In this document: in pieces, positions 11,344-25,300 of the stretch
Layout of the letters: every line of letters begins with the position of its first letter
Position numbering within the stretch: the first letter of the stretch is position 1
NCBI RefSeq assembly: GCF_947242115.1
Contig: NC_074719.1
Location: 2,858,283 to 2,922,282 of the forward strand
Origin: Biomphalaria glabrata
Taxonomy: Eukaryota > Mollusca > Gastropoda > Planorbidae
Direction: 5' to 3'
DNA: 64,000 nucleotides
Made by a program: the position numbers and the translations under genes
Notes under the pieces: generated by a model
What the model saw: only the letters and a program-made list of their open reading frames with translations
The model's database searches: none
What the model was told of the DNA's origin: nothing

Positions 11344-11526
11344 GCAGGGTGTCATGTGGCCAGGACAACAACCAAACGCCTTTACTTTTCCCCAACTGTC
11401 AGGTACCCATTAGAGCTGGGTGGACACAGAGGTGCCCTGAAGATCCTGAAATTTAAACTCCCAGTCTTCAAACCTGGGAGCCCTGGTTCAGAAGCAGAGT
11501 GCTTTACCACTCGGCCACTGCGTCTC
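11344..11526 (-). mobile_element. SINE family 1 copy
   Basis: Antisense, with the conserved GTGTCATGTGGCCAG body at the left and the tRNA-like head (TTTACCACTCGGCCACTGCG) at the right. Confidence 0.8.
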
Positions 11527-11756
11527 CATGTAAACTAAAGGATATCGGTCCATTTTATACCGGTAGAAGTGTAGATACCCAATGTTAATCATGCCTGCTA
11601 CCACTTCAAAATACTGGTACAAACAATTAAAATGACAGTACCATTGTAAAATACCCAAGTCAAACTATTGTGTACCGGTAACTGTTATCTATCTTTAGTT
11701 AGCCTAACAAATGTGTTGTTAATACATTAGATATTATGTTAATATTTATTATTCAT

Positions 11757-11945
11757 GAGGCAAGGTGGCTGAGTGGTAGAGTGCTTGGTCTCCATGCTGA
11801 GGAGTCTTGTTCAAATCCCAGTTGGATTTTGAACTTCTGCATTTTTAGGACACCCATTTCTAATCCTGATGAATTTCGTGGAAATGAAGAGAAGGTCATT
11901 GTGCTGGCCACACGATTTAAACATTAGCCATAGAAACAGAGGAGC
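11757..11945 (+). mobile_element. Diverged SINE family 1 copy
   Basis: Sense copy: tRNA-like A box (GGTGGCTGAGTGGTAGAGTG), B box (GTTCAAATCCC) and a shortened body with GTCATTGTGCTGGCCACACG and CATAGAAACAGAGG. Confidence 0.75.
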
Positions 11946-12124
11946 CTCTTGGAGAGGAGTCCCTATGTTTTATTCACAAATATGTTAAAAATTCTTAACA
12001 TTGGAATTATAGTAAGAGCAGCAGAAATAAAACTCAATACAAAGTTACTACAAAATCTGTACATCTTCCAGACATTTAGCTTCAATTTAGTCACTATAAA
12101 GTGCCTTTTCATAAGCAAACTAAA

Positions 12125-12345
12125 TTTATTATTATTATAGCTTTTATATAGCGCTACTTTCATGCTTATAGCATGCTCAGAGCGCTTTGGTCCAATCTCA
12201 TTTGTGGACCAGTGGGAGGGAGGGGGTATCTAGGAGTTGGTTTTCCGTGCTGCCTTTAGGCGCTCAGTAAACGCAACTCTGCCTGAGTCGGGTGTCGAAC
12301 CTCGAGCCCCCTTCTAGGTAGTCAAGACAAGCCAAGTTAAAAAAT
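12125..12345 (-). mobile_element. tRNA-derived SINE family 2 copy
   Basis: Antisense relative of the full copy at 38105-38350: TTATATAGCGCTACTTTCAT, TGCTTATAGCATGCTCAGAG and the tRNA-like head with CGAACCTCGAGCCCCCTTCT. It ends in the ATT-rich tail at its left. Confidence 0.85.
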
Positions 12346-12889
12346 ATAAGACAACTGTGCGAGATTTTATTAGCTCACTTGAATCCCACTTTTTAAAAAA
12401 TCCACACTAGATAATCATTAGTCATTTACACTTAAGACCAGCATACATAACAAAAGTTGCACTGATCACTTTGGAAGTTTGCAAATGTATTGCCAAGTCA
12501 AAAGTGACATATTGGAAAAAAGATCTGATTAGTTTTTATGTAAAATATAATGTGGACAAGTTTAAGGTACCGGTACTGTACACCTAAGAAATTGTGAACA
12601 TAAAAAAAAAATATGTAAGAAATTACTTAAGAGTACCGGTATGGTACAAATAATTTAGCGAGAAATTGAAATCTTGAACATAATGAAAACCTCCATTTTG
12701 AAGACTTGGCACAACATTTAATACAAAAGCTTGTTGTTGGGCTTCATTTGATTGAGAGCTTTAATCAAACATGAACCAGAAAACTAATAACATTTCCAAA
12801 CTATTCCATTCTTCAGGATTGTAATTTTTGAAATATGTTTTACATATTTTGGATGTTCCTTCAGAATTGAAGATTATTACATCCTAGTC
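12346..12889. other. Unassigned sequence with TACCGGTA palindromes
   Basis: No gene seen. TACCGGTA occurs at 12568-12575 and 12634-12641. It may be STX6 3' UTR or intergenic DNA. Confidence 0.45.
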
Positions 12890-13005
12890 TAAGCCTCCCT
12901 CAAGACCAGGGGGAGTGTGGCGACTGGGAGGGTTCAAACCCAGGGCGATCAAGATGACAGTTCAGAGCACAAACCAGGCAGCCATCTTGCATGGGCTATC
13001 AGGTT
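12890..13005 (-). mobile_element. tRNA-derived SINE family 3 fragment
   Basis: On the minus strand: GCTGCCTGGTTTGTGCTCTG as a tRNA-like A region and a B box GGGTTTGAACCC. Related heads are at 48115, 52370 and 57425. Confidence 0.55.
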
Positions 13006-13393
13006 GAAGAAGAATAATATTAAGACGTTTATTTGAAGATTGAAACACAAGATTTCTCAACTGATGGTGTGTTTGATCCCAGCCAGCCTGGACAGCAAGA
13101 CATAAAGATGTATACTAACCAGATGTATATATGGTCATTAAGGAAAACAGTCACATGAATTTACCATCCAGATTGTTAAGAGTTACCATTACACCAAAAC
13201 ATTAGCCAAAAACAAAATGTGTGAGATACTCCTCAGTTTCCTGCATGCCAAGAACAAGTTCAAATGATCCCAAGGAAATATTTGATGAAAACTTACATAC
13301 AGGTACATATATAGTGTCATTCTGTCTGCCTTCAAAAGTTTGAATACATTCCCGTACACACAACGACAATGCATAATTAGAGACGTGAGTTCA

Positions 13394-16300
13394 CTATACC
13401 AAAAAGAAAAGAATGATGATGATTAGAAGCACTAATGATAAAACTCCAATAGCGCACCACTGTCTGCGATCTGAAATGGAAAAATAAAAAGTATTTACAA
13501 GGCTAATCATTCGTAATTATTTGTCTAATGTATTTGCTGCATCAAAAAAGAGGAGATATGAAACAGGATGACAATGGCGATTGGGCCCCATGATAACCTG
13601 CTGGCCACTGTCAAAAACGAAAGCTAAATATTTTTGGCTTTACACAAGGTACTTCTTTCTGGGAACAGTAGGCCTATGTAACAACATGCAGATGGTACGA
13701 TGTGTTGTTATGCCGGGGATTTTACTTGAATTCAATAGTTAACAAAAAATGACGATCTAGAATCACAATTAACGATTCTTTGATAAAACAAAACTCTGGA
13801 ACTTTATTCAAATACAACGTAAGTACAGTTTATGTACAAATTACAAATCAATGAGCATGAAACATATTACAAAGGCTTTTCAAACAGAGTTCTTAGAAAC
13901 GTGACTGTCTACTAACCAATTATTTTATCGACTGGCGTTACTTTCTTACTCTCGCCAATTCTCTGGCGCTAACTCTTTTAAAAAATGTCTTTGTTTAATT
14001 TCAAATCAACCAATAGATTCCAAACTTCATAATCACGTCCCTTGGGTAAATCCTGACGTGCTGTCAAGTGTCTAAATTTGAGGGGTAAATCCCGAGGCTC
14101 ATGTCGAGGGCTTATATTTCTTTCAAATGTGAAATGTACACACAATTCTATAATGTAATCTGTGACAGCCTACTAGGCAAAATTGAGAGGAGACATAGAA
14201 AGCAATGGGAAGAAAACAATGAAGAATGGATGCCTGTCATTGATGCGCCTGTCATGGATGCGCCTGTCATGGATGCGCCTGTCATGGATGCGCCTGTCAT
14301 GGATGCGCCTGTCATGGATGCGCCTGTCATTGATGCGCCTGTCATTGATGCGCCTGTCATTGAAAGAGATTCTATTCAAGGCATAAGACAGAGAGGCATG
14401 GAAAAAGAGGGTCAACAGATCATGTGTGGTGCCACATTTCTCAACAGACACTATATGTGATGGTGAATATATTTTTCTTATTCGATGAGCTGTACAACAC
14501 ATGTGGATTGCAGAGACCACAAAGCGCTTATTTTCTTTTTGTTTAAGCCAGCACAAATAGCGGTACCACATGGTGATTCTGTCTCAATACTAGACATTAA
14601 AAAAAAACAACACTAGACATAAAAGCAAACAGAATGTATAACTACATCTTATAAGGAAACTAGTTGTTACAGTGCTAGTGCAGTGTAGTGTGATTGTTAA
14701 GTGGTGTAAATTTAGGTTTAGAATAGAATCAGCAAAAGAAGAAACACCAAAATTATATGAAAGATATTATGACCTTTTGTGTACCTCTTTAAAAAAGAAT
14801 TAAACTAATTACAAATGGAAGCTGTTTTTGTATAAACTTAAAATTTGAAAGGATACTTATCTTATCTTATCTTATATAATACAGACGTTACTTCAAAAAA
14901 GAAGATGATTACGTCCTACGCGTCATGCATTTAGTTATGCATATTAACCAATGACTTAAATTCTGCCAAGTCACTGGTTTTCCTGGCTAGCTCAGGCAAC
15001 CCATTCCATGCTCTAATAGCACTAGGGAAGAAGGAGTATTTGTACAAATTTGTCCTAGCATATGGGACGAGGAATGTGCCTTTATCTTTGTGTCTTTCAG
15101 AGTATTTTATTAAATTTTGTTTTTGTATTTGAAGATTATGGTTCAGTGTTTTATGTATGATTGCTACTTTACTTTTGAGCCTTCTGTCCTGAAGGCTTTC
15201 TAAATTTAGTGATTTTACTAAAGGTGTTACTCTAGTCAAATGTGAATATTCGTTTGTTATGAATCTCACTGCTCTATTTTGTGTCTGTTCCAGTTTCTTA
15301 ATGTTTTCTTGAGTTGAGGGGTCCCAAACGGAGGATGCATATTCTATTATTGGCCTAACCAAGGTTCAGTAACATTTTAGTTTTATGTTCTTATTTGATT
15401 TATAGAAATTTCTTTTAATAAATCCTAATGCTTTGTTTGATTTTTTTGTAGTTTCATCAATATGTGGATTCCATGATAGTTTTTCATTTATTATAACACC
15501 TAGGTATTTTGCGTTTTTAGTCTGTGATACTGGTTTGCCATGAATAAGATAAGTGGAATTAATTTGTTTTAGTTTTTTTGTTACTCTTAACAACTGACAT
15601 TTTTCTGGGTGGAAAGACATGCTCCAATTTGATTCCCATTTCTGTAATTCATCTAATTCTCTTTGTAAAATATCTGTGTCTTGTGTTGTTTTTATTGTTC
15701 TATATATTATGCAATCGTCTGCAAATAATCTGACTTTTGTTCCTGAACTAATGCAATTTGGTAAATCATTTATGTAAATTAAAAATAGTAGTGGACCCAA
15801 GACTGTACCTTGAGGTACACCTGAGTTTACTGTTATCGGTGTTGATTTAGAGCCATTTATTATTACAGTTTGTTCTCTCCCTATCAGAAAGTCTTTAATC
15901 CACTGATGCAGTGGACCATTAATGCCGAAATATTTTAATTTTTTAAGCAAACTATGGTGGTGAACTTTGTCAAAAGCCTTAGAAAAATCTAGTAAGATAG
16001 CATCTATTTGTTCACTATTATCTAAACCTTTTGAAAAATCATCAATTAGTCCTATTAGTTGTGTTTCACATGATCTATATTTCCTAAAGCCATGTTGGTA
16101 TGGTGTGAGGACATTATGTTTGTCTAAGTGGTTTATGATGTTGCTACATATTATGTGTTCTAGGATTTTACATGTGATGCTGGTAAGTGATACTGGTCTG
16201 TAGTTCCCTGGGTCAGATTTTTCTCCTTTTTTAAATAGGGGGGTGACATTAGCTTCTTTCCAGTCCTTTGGTACTCTGCCCTGGTTAAGTGAAGCCTGAA

Positions 16301-19300
16301 AGAGTATTTTGAACACTGGGGCTAGCTCATTACTTAGTTCTTTGAGTAATCTAGCTGGAATACCATCAGGTCCAGAAGCTTTATTTGGTTTGGTGTTGGC
16401 TAATAGTTTTTGAATTCCATTTTCTTGTACTACTATATCTTCTATGTTGTCTACTTGGTTCAAATTCAGTAATATGTCTTTGTCTCCTGGGGCTGAGAAT
16501 GCTGATGAAAGTATTTGTTTAGAATGTTTGCTTTAGTTTCATTATCATTATGTATTATGTTATGTTCATCTTTTAATGGCGCTACGCCTGTTGTTTCCAT
16601 TTTCTTAGACTTAATGTATGACCATAGGTTTTTGTTGTTATCTTTAGATATTACATTGTTTATGTATTCACTCTGCAGCTGTCTGCTTACTTTTTGGGTT
16701 AAGTGTTTAATTTTTATATACTTTTTGTAAACTCTTTCTGCATTAGTTTCTTTAAATTTTCTATAGAGGTTTTCCTTCTGTTTACAAAGCTTCTTTAGTC
16801 TATTATTAAACCAGCATTTATTTATTTTGTTTGATGTGTATTTAGTTGGTATATGATTTTCTATAATGCTTTTAAGATGGTTTTTAATGAAATTCCAGAG
16901 GTCATCAACTGGTTGGTTAATGTCTTTTTCTAATAAGAATGTTTGTTGAAAGTTTAGTGCAGCTTGGTGTAGTTGTGTTAGGTTACATTTATTCCAGAGT
17001 AAGATTGTTCTTTTGGGTTTTGTATTGGCTACTGCTTTTATCTGACTGTATATTTTTATGATCTCATGGTCTGATAGACCAGGGATAATTTCATAATCAA
17101 CTACTAATCCAGGTCTGTTGGTTAAGAAGAGATCTAATGTGTTGTTTAATCTAGTTGGCTTTTTAATGATTTGATCTAAACTTAGGTTGTGTAAAGTTTC
17201 TATGAAAAGCTCATTTATGTCCTTAAGGTTTTGGTGTTTATCTATGGTTAGTGTTTTCCAATTTATATCAGGTAGGTTGAGTCTGATAACTTAGCACTAG
17301 CATTAAGGTCAATATTAGAAGTCATTTTAAAGCTGATAATCTCTTTGAGATAAAAAATATTATTCAGTACTAGTACTCATAGCATGAAAAAAAAATTGAG
17401 TTACATAGGTGTAAAAAAAAAAAAGAAAAAAAAAAGAGAGGCAATATATATAAATAAAAAAAATATTATTACTGTACCAGTTATATATCTATTTACAATT
17501 TGAAATATTCTGAAATTTGGAAAGAGAAGTTGGGAAAGTTGTTGTTCTTTAAAGACACGGGTACCGGGTACATATAATGCGGTATCTATCTAAAAAAAAC
17601 AGATACAAGAACTCCTTTGTTTTCCCTGGCAACCAAATCATTATAAATTAAATACAATCCAACTTTCTGATGTTGAAATCAAACTGGTGAACATGTACAT
17701 TTTGTTTACTAAAGTTATAATGTTTTGTTTCATGTGGTACCAGTATTTCACTAATTGTACAGCAAATCTCCACAAGGACAATAATGATATTATTATTGTT
17801 ATAACTGTTCATTGATTACATTATATTAATAAAAACAAAACAACAACAACAAAAAAAAAAAAAAAAGGTTCTATCTAGGCCTACAGAAACTGTCTCCTGA
17901 GAACACCTACCATTTGACATGTGTAACACTTTAGCCATTTTCTTCATAGTCTGGTCCATCTTATTCTCTGTGTTATCCATCTCATGGTGGAATTCATCTA
18001 ACATCCTAATGAGGCAAACAAGTTTCAGTTTGAGAGGGGAGGAAGAAAGTTATTCAACCCGTAGTCCAAGGTAACTCTTCTGTTTTATTCGTTCTTTTTA
18101 AACAAAAGGGGGGGGGGGGAAAAATTTATCAAGCTTTTTGTCTATACTTTTGATGAAATAGATCTAGTTGGGGGTGTTCACAGCGTTGGTTTGGACAAAG
18201 GTTTGATTACTTTTACTTTGTTATGCTAGAAGTCATGAAACCTGAGACACATGCAGAACCACATCAGCATGATGGCAACTAAGGGCCTCTCGCGCACCCA
18301 GTGAAAGTCAGTAAATACTCAAGAATTATACAGATTTTATATATAAGCATAATGTTTATTGTATAGGCCTACTAAATTCCTAACTATAAACATTACTGGT
18401 CTTTGGGTAAATGATAAAGGTTAACAAAATTACAGATCTGATGGAGGGGGGGGGGGGGGTTCCACCAGTCTTCAAAAAATCAGGCACTCGAACAAATTTT
18501 CGTCTTTAACTGTTGTTTTTATTGTTTGAATCTTGTAAAACCTATTCAAATTATACATCATTTTAAAGGCCATCCTTTTCTTTTTTTTAGAAGTATTTTT
18601 TGTTACTGGTAGATGTTGTTTTACATTTTTAAAAATATATTTTGTAAAGTCAGTCTATTTCTGTTTTGGAGTTACCTCCCTTTGCTTAGTATTTAGAGCG
18701 ATGCTGCTTAGGTATGGGCTTAGTAGCTAATGAGCTAAGATTTTAGGATTTTATATACAGGCACATTTCATCCATATTAGATGTCTCCACTTTGGTTTAC
18801 TTGTCATGATATTCAATCTTTCTTCAATTTTAAATTTGAATAAAATGCTCTACGCATCGACTGCCAGTATCAAAGAAGTGACAGCAGCAATTTTCAAGTA
18901 CATTATTTAATTACATTAGGATAGCATTCAATAACTTGTTGAAATATCTTTACAATCATGTCAACTCTGAATGGTAGTTCATCTGGTTATCTTTTTGGAG
19001 GGTGGGGTGGGGGTGGGGGGAGGGTAGGGGAGGAGTTTCTGTGTTGAGAAGATAAATTGGGATGAGCTATTTTTGTTTTGAATCCTAAACATTTTCTTAA
19101 GATTACTGGATTTGCAAAATTAGGGCTTTCTTGTATTTTAAGAAATGATCGCTTGATTACCACCAAGATGCAAGACAAATACTGAATGAAGATGATTCTG
19201 TCTGACTGTTGTTGTTTTTTTCGTTCATAGAATATAATACATAACAAAGATGTACTAGTAAAGAAACGTATCCCAAACTCAATATTTTATTAAACTTTAT

Positions 19301-22300
19301 AAAAAGTTGCAAGCGTATATATGGGGGTGTGGTGGCTGAGTGTTTAAGTGCTTCGTTTCCAAACCAAGAGGTCCCGGGTTTGAATCTCGGTGAGGACTGG
19401 CATTTTGTATGTAGAGATTCTAAGGACACCCCTGAGTGCACCAAAATTGCATGGGTAACTGACTTTTATTTAGGGAAAGTAAAGGTGGTTGGTCGTGATG
19501 TGTTCACATGACACCCTGCTCATTAACTATTGGCCAAAGAAATAAATGACCTTTACATCATATGCCCCATAGATTGCAAGGGGTCTGAAAGGGGGTAATT
19601 TACGTATATAAACATACATATCTTGGTGAGGACTGGCATTTTGTATTTAGTGATTGGTCAATAAATTTAGTACGGTATCAAATTTATTTTATTTGAATTA
19701 CTTTTGCATACCACATCTTGCATGCTATAGCTACAGTCTAATCTCTTATAGATGGTGGGAGTATCTGGAGAGTTTCCATGAGGTGCTCAGTAAACACCAC
19801 TCAGCTTGAGTCAGGATTCAAACTCAAGCCTCTCCAATACATAGCCCAAGGGGTTTATGCCACTCAGACAGACATTCTACTATTGACAAAACATCTTAAT
19901 AGCCAACCAAAATATTTTCTTTGAACTTATTTAGCCAATTCACTAAAGTTACACTCAATGACTACTCACAAATTCTGATCTTCCAATTCACTGCCGATTT
20001 GTTGACTCATGTTTTTTAAAACGCCAACACTGGAGCCTATCATGTCCAGCTGGTCATCCTGAGATCTTATCAATAGCTAAGACATATAAAAAGAAGTGAA
20101 TTAATTTAGTCATGAAAAAAAAATCATTATGGGGGTAGTCAATATTGTAATTAAAATGAAACTTTATTAAAATGTAGTTAATAAAAGAATAAATGTTTGA
20201 AATTGAAGCTTTCGATTTTATTGTAAAAATTGACAGTCCAAAACTAAATTTATTTGGTAACTAATAGATAGAACCGTAGTAAAAAAGTACAATTTTTCAA
20301 AAAACTTTCAGGTTATTCATTTTTCCTTTTAGAAATTTAAACACATTAGGTCAAATTTAATAAACTTTTATAGCTTAAGGGGGTCAACGGGTCAAAAATA
20401 ATCATTTTTCATTAAAAAAATCGATTTTTCAAAAGTTGCATATTATGTTAGAATAATATCTTATAAATGATATAGTTTAGCTAAAATCACTAAAATAAAG
20501 GTATTTTAATGTAAAAAATGAGTTAGAAAGGGGTAGGGGTAAGCTAATTTTGCTCTAAATGTTGAAAAAATCGCCATTTTACGATGCCGATTACCGCGTA
20601 GCCCGCCATAAAAGTGGGTCATGTTTGGTGTCTTTGAAAAGCCTACGGTCAGCTCTACAAGTCCATTTCAATGACTCATTCATCTAAAAATAACCTTAGC
20701 CTTGAAACTAGTTCAAACTAGACCACTACACGTGTCTCTATTCAAATCCGATTGGATCATGATGTGTATTTATGAAATAAACGATTTTGATTGGTTCCTT
20801 CCGGCCATGTGGTTCCGATGTTTACAGCAACAATGATGGCGTCCGTGAATCGATAGAAGACCCTTTTGGATATTGTATGCTATCTTTGCCATTATTATTT
20901 ATGGTAAGTACATGTTTCCTAATATTTTTTATAGATCTAGATATAGCATTATCATAAAAACATAGATCTAGGGGCCGGACAAGCACATATTCAGTGTTTA
21001 GGTCGTACTAGATCTAGTTTTAGTTACTACACTTTGACTTGTTGGGCTTGGCCTTGGGGCTAGGCCAGGCTAGTCTAAGGCTAAGGCTATCCTACTAGAT
21101 CTAGATTCTAGATAGATCTAGATTCATATTCTAGATGCCTTAGTATTTGGATTGATCTAGTTCTATAAAATAGATTTAGAAACTTGATTTCGTTTTAGAT
21201 CTATATAGGTCTATCTCTATCATCTATCTTGTCTACTTTAGTAAAGTCTAGATCTAGATCTCCATTTCATGAGCAGTAAGATCGTATCCACTACTGAAGA
21301 GAAGATTAGATTCTAGAATAGATATTAGATCTAGATCTATATATCTAATATAGTCTAGATCTAGTTGTTGCTTTTTCTAATTCTAGATCTAAAATAACTT
21401 TGATCTCAAGAATAAATAGTCTGAGTAGTGAATAAATGAATTATGAGTGAGTCCTGCTAGTGTAGATTTATTTACTAGATTTCTAGATCTAAATTTTACT
21501 GGGCTACAATGGCATACATACAATAACTTTTTCCTTTTTTTTCCAGTCTCAGGTTCTCCTGACTACCATTAGAAGTAATGATCTACCTAATCTGTTACAA
21601 GGATATAGACATTAGATCTACACACATTGGGAATAGTAGGTAAGAAAAAAAAGTTTTGTCCATTCATTTTTTTCTATCATTCTTTTTAGTTCTTGATTAT
21701 ATAGAGTAAATAACACTAATGCTATGTTTATCATTTGAATATTTTCATAATAGGCTATTTAATTTATATTTTCCTTTTCTTTATATCAACAGATCAAAAC
21801 AACACATGCAGTGTACACTGACCCTTCCTCTTGTTGGAAGAAAACATCACCACATATACTAGTACCTCGTCAACCATCTACCCTGTCTGAAAGCTGCCTA
21901 TATACTGCAGTATGACATAGAAGTACTTCATAATCAAATACCACATCACATGCTGCTTATCACAAATATAGCAACAATTTACACTTTATAGACCTTGATC
22001 TATATCATGCTAACAACCTGGGATTCTTTTCTCGTTGGATGCTGTCGTTGACCACCACCTCCAGCTACAAAGACTCTTACATCATTATAAAGTTCTGCCT
22101 ATTTCATTACAAGATTCATCATCAAGCACTGCATGGTTCCAGGTGAACCAATTTATCATCAGCTACTGTTTCAACATAAATAAGGACCAGAGTTTTTCTG
22201 TCGTTGTAGCTGTACACATGCAATGAGCTTCAGTCTCGCCATGTCACATTATATCAGCATTTCTTACCATCTATAACATTTATACTGCACAGCATACATA

Positions 22301-25300
22301 TGTGTATTATCAGCTAAATGGCTATATATAAAAAGCCATATCATATTACAATGAAGGACTATCTACTATAAAGGCACTGCACCCTACAATTATTCAGCCA
22401 CCTAAAATATACAAGTTGTATTTATTTTCAAATACTGGTGCCATTCTATTTACTGGATTTATTATTGTGTGTACTCTTATCAAACCTCTAGTATGAGTAC
22501 AAATAACATTAGGTGCTTATAAAAAAAATGCAGGCCTGAAACCTGAGAAAGACTAGATTCCAAATTATTTGTACTGGTATAGGTAATTTTTTTTTTAACT
22601 TTGAAAAACTTCTTGTGTAAACCACAACCATATTCATATTAATTATATTTTAACTATTTATTTACTTATTATTTGCATGTATTTATAATTAAGGGATACT
22701 TTATCTTGATTTTTAGTTGTTTTGGGGCTTATATTAATGTCTGAAAAGTAAAAATTGGACTTATAATGTCTTCGGGTGAATTTTTTTTTTTGCGCTGGGG
22801 GGGGGGGGGGGTGTAGTGTGGGGAAGCTATCTAAAGTAAAATTTAACAATATTTTAATAAATTCTGTGTTTGCTTCTATTCCTAGATGTTACATGAGCTA
22901 AATAAAACATCTTTTTGAACAATATACATACATATCTTGTTTTTCTCACTAATTGAAACTTTAATTTTGATTTTTCTCAAAATGTCTATTTTACATGGGT
23001 ATGTGATCTTAAGAATCACTTTTCTCAAAAACTATCAGTTCAATTATAATAATATTTGGTATACATCTTTAAATATGGTCTTAGCACAGGATGACAATAG
23101 AAAATGTCATAAAATGTTTACAGGAAAAGAGTAAAGGACATTTTAATTGGTTACAATGGCTGAAAACGCTGTCCGCAGAAGAGGGTAAAATTAAAAGATT
23201 TATTTTAAAAAATCTATATACATTTTTCACAATGTCTCATTGTCATCCTGTAAGGAGATAGGGTGTCTATCAATATACCAAATTTCAGACCTGTAGCTTT
23301 AATGTTTATTTCAGAAACACATTCTTAGAAATGACATGATTTGACCCCTTGACCCCCCCTTATGATGAAAAAAAGTTGAATTTCATTAAAAAAATATTTT
23401 TTAAAGGCATATTATGTGTTCCTATGATCAAATACATCATTTGAATACATTAAAAAGCCTAAAATGTTAAAAACAAAAAAAAAAGTTTTCAAGGTAGATG
23501 ACCCCCTTAAAACAATTGGATCATTACAAAAAGACTCACCTTCTGTTGCTGCTGTGTGTCATTGATGAAGCGTTGATTGGCTTGTTCCATTTCTTCATCC
23601 AGTCGTTTGTATTTGTCTTGTGGAGCTTTAGGACCGTTGGAGCTTGATGTCATCAGAATTTGTCTGGCATTGGCCTCTTCCCTTTGTCTGTTCCCTGGAC
23701 TTGAAATTTGGCTCTTCATGTCCTGTAGCATTAAATGAATAACTACACTGAAAACAACTATTACCCGTTATTATTAACTCTATAAATAAGATTAGATAAT
23801 GATTATAATTATACTAGTAACTAGAGCCTGAAATATATGAACATAACTAACTCTCACATGAAACATGACAGGTGGCCCAACTAACTCTAGCTTGAAATAT
23901 GACAAGAAATAAACTCTCACATGAAACATAACAGGTGGCACAACTAGCTATAACTTGAAATGTGACCTATATAAAATAACTAACTCTCACATGAAATAAG
24001 ACAAGTAACAAAACTAACCCTGACAGTTGATTTCGTCTTCTCAACAAAGTTTCGCCTCTCTTGTAGATCATATTCAGAGATTTTGAATTTTCTGGGATTT
24101 TTTTCAACAATGCGTTACATAAGTTAAGAAAAACAAAAATTGTGTCCCTTAAATATTTCTATCAATACCGTATACTAAAAAAAAACATAGCATAAGGTAC
24201 ACATTTGATAAATGGATAGTTGTTTGTACAGCTTCACTGAGTGAAGAAGAAATGAAGCTGCATTTGACTATTCAAAATAGTAAGAAATACCCCAGTATGC
24301 TAGTAACCAGTGCTGGATTTACCAATAGGCAATATATTCTATAACTTAATTCCCCACTTGCTTGGGGGCCCCAAAAATTGTTACACAGGTATTTTCAATC
24401 ATTTTAAAGAGAATAAAAGGAAAACGAGCCTTGCAAGGTCTCATATCTCTCTAATAGCTTAGAGCGTTAACAAGTCTAAATAGGTCATGATTTGAGCTCT
24501 GCTCAAATTAAAACAATAAAAAGTTTAATCCAAGCCAAACATTCATGGAAAAAGAAAGTGAGATAGAAGAAAGAAGTTTTTAAAAAAAAAAAAACAATCA
24601 AGAAAAGGATAAATGTAGTAATAGCCTTGACTGAATACCAAGGAGTATAGAGGGATGGTTGACTTAAAATATATCCCAATGATTTTACATAAAAGAACAG
24701 AACAATTATTTAAGGATATCAACAGTCTCTTCTAAGTCTTCGAGATCCCATTCTATGCTGCGTAAGCTGTTTCTCAATTCATTGGTGGTATACTCTAACT
24801 CCTCTCGCGAGGACATGACGCCATTCTCCTGTAGCTCTCTCCATCTGTTAAACAAATTACGAACAACACCCAGAGCCTTTTGTACCTCACTGAAACGAGA
24901 ATTAATATTTATTAATAAATATACTAAAATCATAATTTAAATTAGGACTTTACTTTCCTATGCCATGTGATAATAGATAATAAAAAGTAATTTATGCAAA
25001 TTTTCTTCAACTAATTATAGTAACGGTTTTTGATGTTCATCAGAATATTCATCCATAGTCAGAGACTTGATGAAAAACCCTGGACAGGCACAGATGAAGA
25101 AAAAAGAAGCGAAGCTTAATATACCCAAGGCAGACGTGTACATCAGATGTGGCAAAATATGCCAAGTGCATTTGGGACTGTGGTCTGTGTAATCACAAGG
25201 AATACTTCACTCGTCCTTCATCTTCTGATTAACTCTTTCTCTCCGTAATTATTTACCACATTCTAGTGGAATCAACGTTGGTATCGTCAGTTAGGAGAGA

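Larger units (their letters stand above)
13545..14460 (+). mobile_element. RTE-like LINE remnant in STX6 intron 6, split by a solo LTR
   Basis: The left piece (13545-13640) corresponds to GPHDDLL.TVKKRKL and the right piece (14168-14460) to GKIERRHRKQWEENNEEWM...PVIERDSIQGIRQRGMEKEG. These are parts of the same C-terminal RTE region seen at 29940-30240 and, on the minus strand, 54527-54880. Between them lies a solo LTR. The right piece also carries a 15-bp minisatellite. Stops and gaps make it dead. Confidence 0.75.

Noticed and set aside
19322-19400. Functional tRNA genes
   Set aside because: The tRNA-like heads here and at the other SINE copies lack a complete cloverleaf and are joined to SINE bodies.
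24706-24719. Exon 2 of STX6 ending at the in-frame stop (truncated protein)
   Set aside because: The codons DILK-stop are the intron start ATATCCTTAAATAA; splicing at AT-AC restores the full family length.
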